Source: CAVXAE01 sp044225565 (GTDB taxonomy: Bacteria > Pseudomonadota > Gammaproteobacteria > Steroidobacterales > Steroidobacteraceae). From it: a stretch of DNA of 35,151 nt. This document shows positions 33,123 to 35,151 of this stretch, piece after piece (position 1 is the stretch's first letter; every line of letters starts with the position of its first letter). Under the pieces are notes generated by a model, which ran no database searches, had not been told where the DNA came from, and saw nothing but the letters and a program-made list of their open reading frames with translations. Made by a program: the position numbers and the translations under genes. The stretch lies in NCBI GenBank assembly GCA_044225565.1, contig JBGAIL010000027.1:1-35151 (forward strand), read 5' to 3'.

Positions 33123-33908
33123 TCACGCCGCACCTGCCGACCACGTGCGGCCTTTGGCGGCATAGGAGCTGCCCAGTCCCGATCCGTCTCCGAAGGTATC
33201 CAGATTCTCCAGCGCGATGATCCGCTTAACGCCTTTGATCCATTTGTAGCCGTAGTGCAGCGGCGCACTGAGGCGAAGCGGCGCGCCGCGCGTCCAGCTG
33301 ATGCGCGTACCAGGAAACTCCTCGTACGTCAGCACGGTTTGCGGATGGAACGCATCGAACAGATCGATGGAGTCCCACCCGCCGTCATACCAGGACTCGA
33401 AGCCGATGTACCGCACGCCGGGCGCCAGCCCCACCGTGGCCAGCAGGTCCCGTAGCGGCACCCCCGTGTAAGGGCTGATGCTGGTGTAACCGTTGATGCA
33501 ATGCCGCGCCACGATCTGCGTCTTGACGGGCAGTTCCGCTAGCTCCGCCAGCGAGAAGCTCGTGGGATGGAGCACTGCACCCGTCACCTGCAATCGCCAG
33601 CTTTCGAATCGCGTCGCCAGATGCGGCAGCAGCTCGGGATCGGCGGGAGCCTCCTTCTTCCAGTCGTCCAGCATCGTGATCGCCGACGCCGCATATTCGG
33701 GCACGCGGCTCCTGTGCGTCAGGATGAGCCGGCTGCCCGCGTGGCTCAGGAGCTCCGCCATGCCACCGAGGCTCCCGATGCTGGGCGGAAGGAAATACCC
33801 CAGGCCCCGTCGGGTGAGCATCGTGGCTGCCGCACCGCCGATCACGGCGACTCCGCCGCCGAGCACGGATGCCGTCAATAGCTGGCGCCGGGTGATTCGG
33901 GTCGCCAT
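33123..33908 (-). CDS. Tat-exported molybdopterin-dependent oxidoreductase (sulfite oxidase fold)
   Basis: 261 residues with a twin-arginine signal ('RITRRQLLTASVLGGG'). The Mo-cofactor domain includes the conserved cysteine that binds molybdenum, Cys137 in 'VARHCINGY', then 'YTGVPLRDLL' and 'RISWTRGAPLRLSAPLHYGY', as in the sulfite oxidase / MsrP group. There is no heme domain or C-terminal dimerisation domain. The gene starts three bases after the stop of the cytochrome b gene, with GAGG before the ATG, so the two should form one enzyme at the periplasmic side of the membrane. Substrate not known: sulfite, sulfoxides or others. Confidence 0.88.
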   Translation of the reverse strand: MATRITRRQLLTASVLGGGVAVIGGAAATMLTRRGLGYFLPPSIGSLGGMAELLSHAGSRLILTHRSRVPEYAASAITMLDDWKKEAPADPELLPHLATRFESWRLQVTGAVLHPTSFSLAELAELPVKTQIVARHCINGYTSISPYTGVPLRDLLATVGLAPGVRYIGFESWYDGGWDSIDLFDAFHPQTVLTYEEFPGTRISWTRGAPLRLSAPLHYGYKWIKGVKRIIALENLDTFGDGSGLGSSYAAKGRTWSAGAA

Positions 33909-33911
33909 CGG

Positions 33912-34685
33912 TTACCTCGGGAGCCGGTACCAGCCGGTGATCATGGAACGCATGTTGTTGCGGAAGCCGGAGAGCACCACCATGGCCAGGTGCACCAGCA
34001 CGAACGCGAGGATCAGGACCGAACAGGAAAAATGGATCGTGCGCGCCGACTGGCGCCCGAAGAAGAGATCCTTGAACCACGGGAAGGCAGCATCCATCCA
34101 GGGCAGCAGCACCAGTCCGGTGAGCAGCTGCAGCGGCAGCACCCCGAAGATGATGAACAGATAGGTGTATTTCTGGATCAGGTTGTAGCCGCGCGCCTCC
34201 TCGCCTTCCGGGAAGCGCAGCCGCAGGTGGCTCCAGAGATCTGCGGCGATCTTCCGCCAGGAGAGCTCGCGCCACGAGGGGCGGAGAACTCCGCGAAACC
34301 GGCCAGTGAGAACTCCCGCCGCGAGATACACCAGCCCGTTGAACAGGAACAGCCACGCGAAGAGGATGTGATCGCGTGCCCTCATGGGCGTCCGCAGATA
34401 GGCGTGCATCGACGCGAGGGTGTCGTCGAGCCGGGGATTCGAGGCGGGATCCGCTGCTCCAGCCGGGATGGCGGGCACTCTCGCGATGGCGGGATAGGCA
34501 TCCCCATCAGGGCCGTTGATCTCCCGTCCGACATCCCCCCAGTCCTGGCCGGCATCGCCCCAGTGCAGCGGCCCGTACAGCTGGGTGATGCCGAGGCCGG
34601 TGATCAGCAGCGCGAAGATGGCCACCGCGTTCACCCAATGGGTGATGCGCACGATGCGGCCGTGGCGGTAGATGGAATCTGCCAT
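33912..34685 (-). CDS. Cytochrome b subunit partnered with the molybdoenzyme
   Basis: 257 residues with four or five membrane helices, of the cytochrome b561 / Ni-Fe-hydrogenase b-type family. Candidate heme ligands are His16 ('ITHWVNA'), the His of 'RDHILFAWLFLFNGLVYLA' and the two in 'TIHFSCSVLILAFVLVHLAM'. Such subunits carry electrons between the quinone pool and a periplasmic partner; here that is the molybdopterin protein encoded three bases downstream. A loop of about 60 residues with many Asp, Gly and Pro after the first helix is longer than usual. Confidence 0.88.
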   Translation of the reverse strand: MADSIYRHGRIVRITHWVNAVAIFALLITGLGITQLYGPLHWGDAGQDWGDVGREINGPDGDAYPAIARVPAIPAGAADPASNPRLDDTLASMHAYLRTPMRARDHILFAWLFLFNGLVYLAAGVLTGRFRGVLRPSWRELSWRKIAADLWSHLRLRFPEGEEARGYNLIQKYTYLFIIFGVLPLQLLTGLVLLPWMDAAFPWFKDLFFGRQSARTIHFSCSVLILAFVLVHLAMVVLSGFRNNMRSMITGWYRLPR

Positions 34686-34784
34686 TTTCCCGAGGCTATG
34701 ACCGCGGCGGGATCATGGCCAGCCCACTACCCTTCTCGGCGGCGCGACTACCCGGGCCTCTCTCGCGCATCGATATGGGATAGT

Positions 34785-34931
34785 GGCGGGAAATTTGCCG
34801 ACCTGCTGGTTCTCGGATTCGACCCGCTCGGGGACGGCTTCAAGGGCTTCTCCAACCCGGAGCAAAACATTCTTGCGGTGATGAAAGCAGGCAAGTTCTC
34901 GAAGAGCTCGTTGCAGCCCGACGCGCGCTGA
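34785..34931 (+). pseudogene. C-terminal remnant of an amidohydrolase
   Basis: The frame reads 'GGKFADLLVLGFDPLGDGFK', then 'NPEQNILAVMKAGKF' and a stop at 34931. This matches the closing beta-sandwich of imidazolonepropionase-like amidohydrolases (pattern GKxADLLVLxxDPL ... VMKxGK). Nothing upstream of about 34780 in any frame continues the match, and the gene for the cytochrome b starts at 34685 on the other strand. About nine tenths of the gene is missing. It faces the AraC-type gene. Confidence 0.65.
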
Positions 34932-34991
34932 TCCTGCGCTTCTCCCAGTGGAAGATGCAGAATCATCTTGGCGGAGGCCGGACCTCTGCCA

Positions 34992-35151
34992 CTAGGCTTC
35001 TGATCCGGGACCACGCACTTTCGCCAACCAGTCGCGAGGCGACATTCCCGCCCTGGAAGCGAAGGCCCGTGACAACGCGGAAGGGTTCGCATATCCGAGC
35101 TCTTCGGCCAGTATCTTGATGGGCCGGCCTTCGCGCAGTCGCCTTTGCGCC
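34992..35151 (-). CDS. C-terminal DNA-binding end of an AraC-family regulator, cut by the window edge
   Basis: 52 residues are visible up to the TAG at 34992-34994. The sequence 'RPIKILAEELGYANPSALSR' and 'AFASRAGMSPRDWL' is the second helix-turn-helix and closing signature of AraC/XylS regulators. The N-terminal domain lies outside the window, so ligand and targets are unknown. Confidence 0.85.
   Translation of the reverse strand, partial: AQRRLREGRPIKILAEELGYANPSALSRAFASRAGMSPRDWLAKVRGPGSEA

Noticed and set aside
31793..33268. A 491-codon minus-strand frame
   Set aside because: It overlaps the esterase, the DUF2939-like gene and the molybdoenzyme in wrong frames and is Arg-rich without motifs.
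33990..34784. 5' part of a plus-strand frame running into the amidohydrolase tail
   Set aside because: This part is antisense to the cytochrome b gene; only the end (34785-34931) matches a protein family.
1..35151. CRISPR arrays, tRNA or rRNA genes, transposases, integrases and attachment sites
   Set aside because: None was seen: no regularly spaced repeats, no cloverleaf-like sequence and no mobile-element protein motif in any frame.

Overview
The window is a 35 kb piece of a high-GC chromosome. It carries tandem FecI-type sigma / FecR / STN-TonB receptor loci, Tat-exported enzymes, an aa3-type oxidase subunit and many secreted hydrolases. Together these suggest a Gammaproteobacterium of the Steroidobacter / Nevskia / xanthomonad kind; that is inferred from gene content, not from a marker gene. 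No rRNA, tRNA, CRISPR array, integrase or insertion sequence was found.

Left part (1-5.7 kb): a FecR protein cut by the window edge; a two-domain PRC-barrel protein divergent from a LysR regulator, with a palindromic LysR box between them; a Fic gene broken by an internal deletion that removes the segment where the inhibitory motif normally lies; and a small one-helix protein overlapping an orphan aa3-type cytochrome oxidase subunit I gene. A strong hairpin sits over the ribosome binding site of that pair.

Ribose block (5.7-10.5 kb, minus strand): LacI regulator, GRP-family sugar transporter, ribokinase and an ADP-ribosylglycohydrolase lipoprotein, tightly packed. Two copies of a LacI-type operator lie 211 bp apart, one before the transporter gene and one inside it. 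The content resembles the ribose-scavenging (rus) locus of Bacteroides thetaiotaomicron in compact form.

Surface-signalling and hydrolase island (10.5-32.3 kb): two paralogous sigma-FecR-TonB receptor sets in tandem on the minus strand. Set 1 (18.1 to 10.5 kb) is followed by a beta-lactamase-fold serine hydrolase and a membrane-anchored alpha/beta hydrolase. Set 2 (28.9 to 18.2 kb) is followed by an SGNH esterase and a second beta-lactamase-fold hydrolase (both with several frame lesions), a penicillin-acylase-family Ntn hydrolase and an amidase. A spermidine-dehydrogenase-like flavoprotein and an HSL-type esterase diverge from sigma 2. I find two classes of matched ECF-type promoter: one before receptor 1 plus a copy facing backwards at 18.13 kb, and another before receptor 2 plus the flavoprotein. 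A reasonable reading is that each receptor senses and imports an external compound, and the co-regulated periplasmic enzymes take it apart; the substrate is unknown.

Right end (32.3-35.15 kb): a DUF2939-like protein, a Tat-exported molybdopterin oxidoreductase with its cytochrome b partner, a leftover C-terminus of an amidohydrolase, and the C-terminal DNA-binding end of an AraC-family regulator cut by the window edge.
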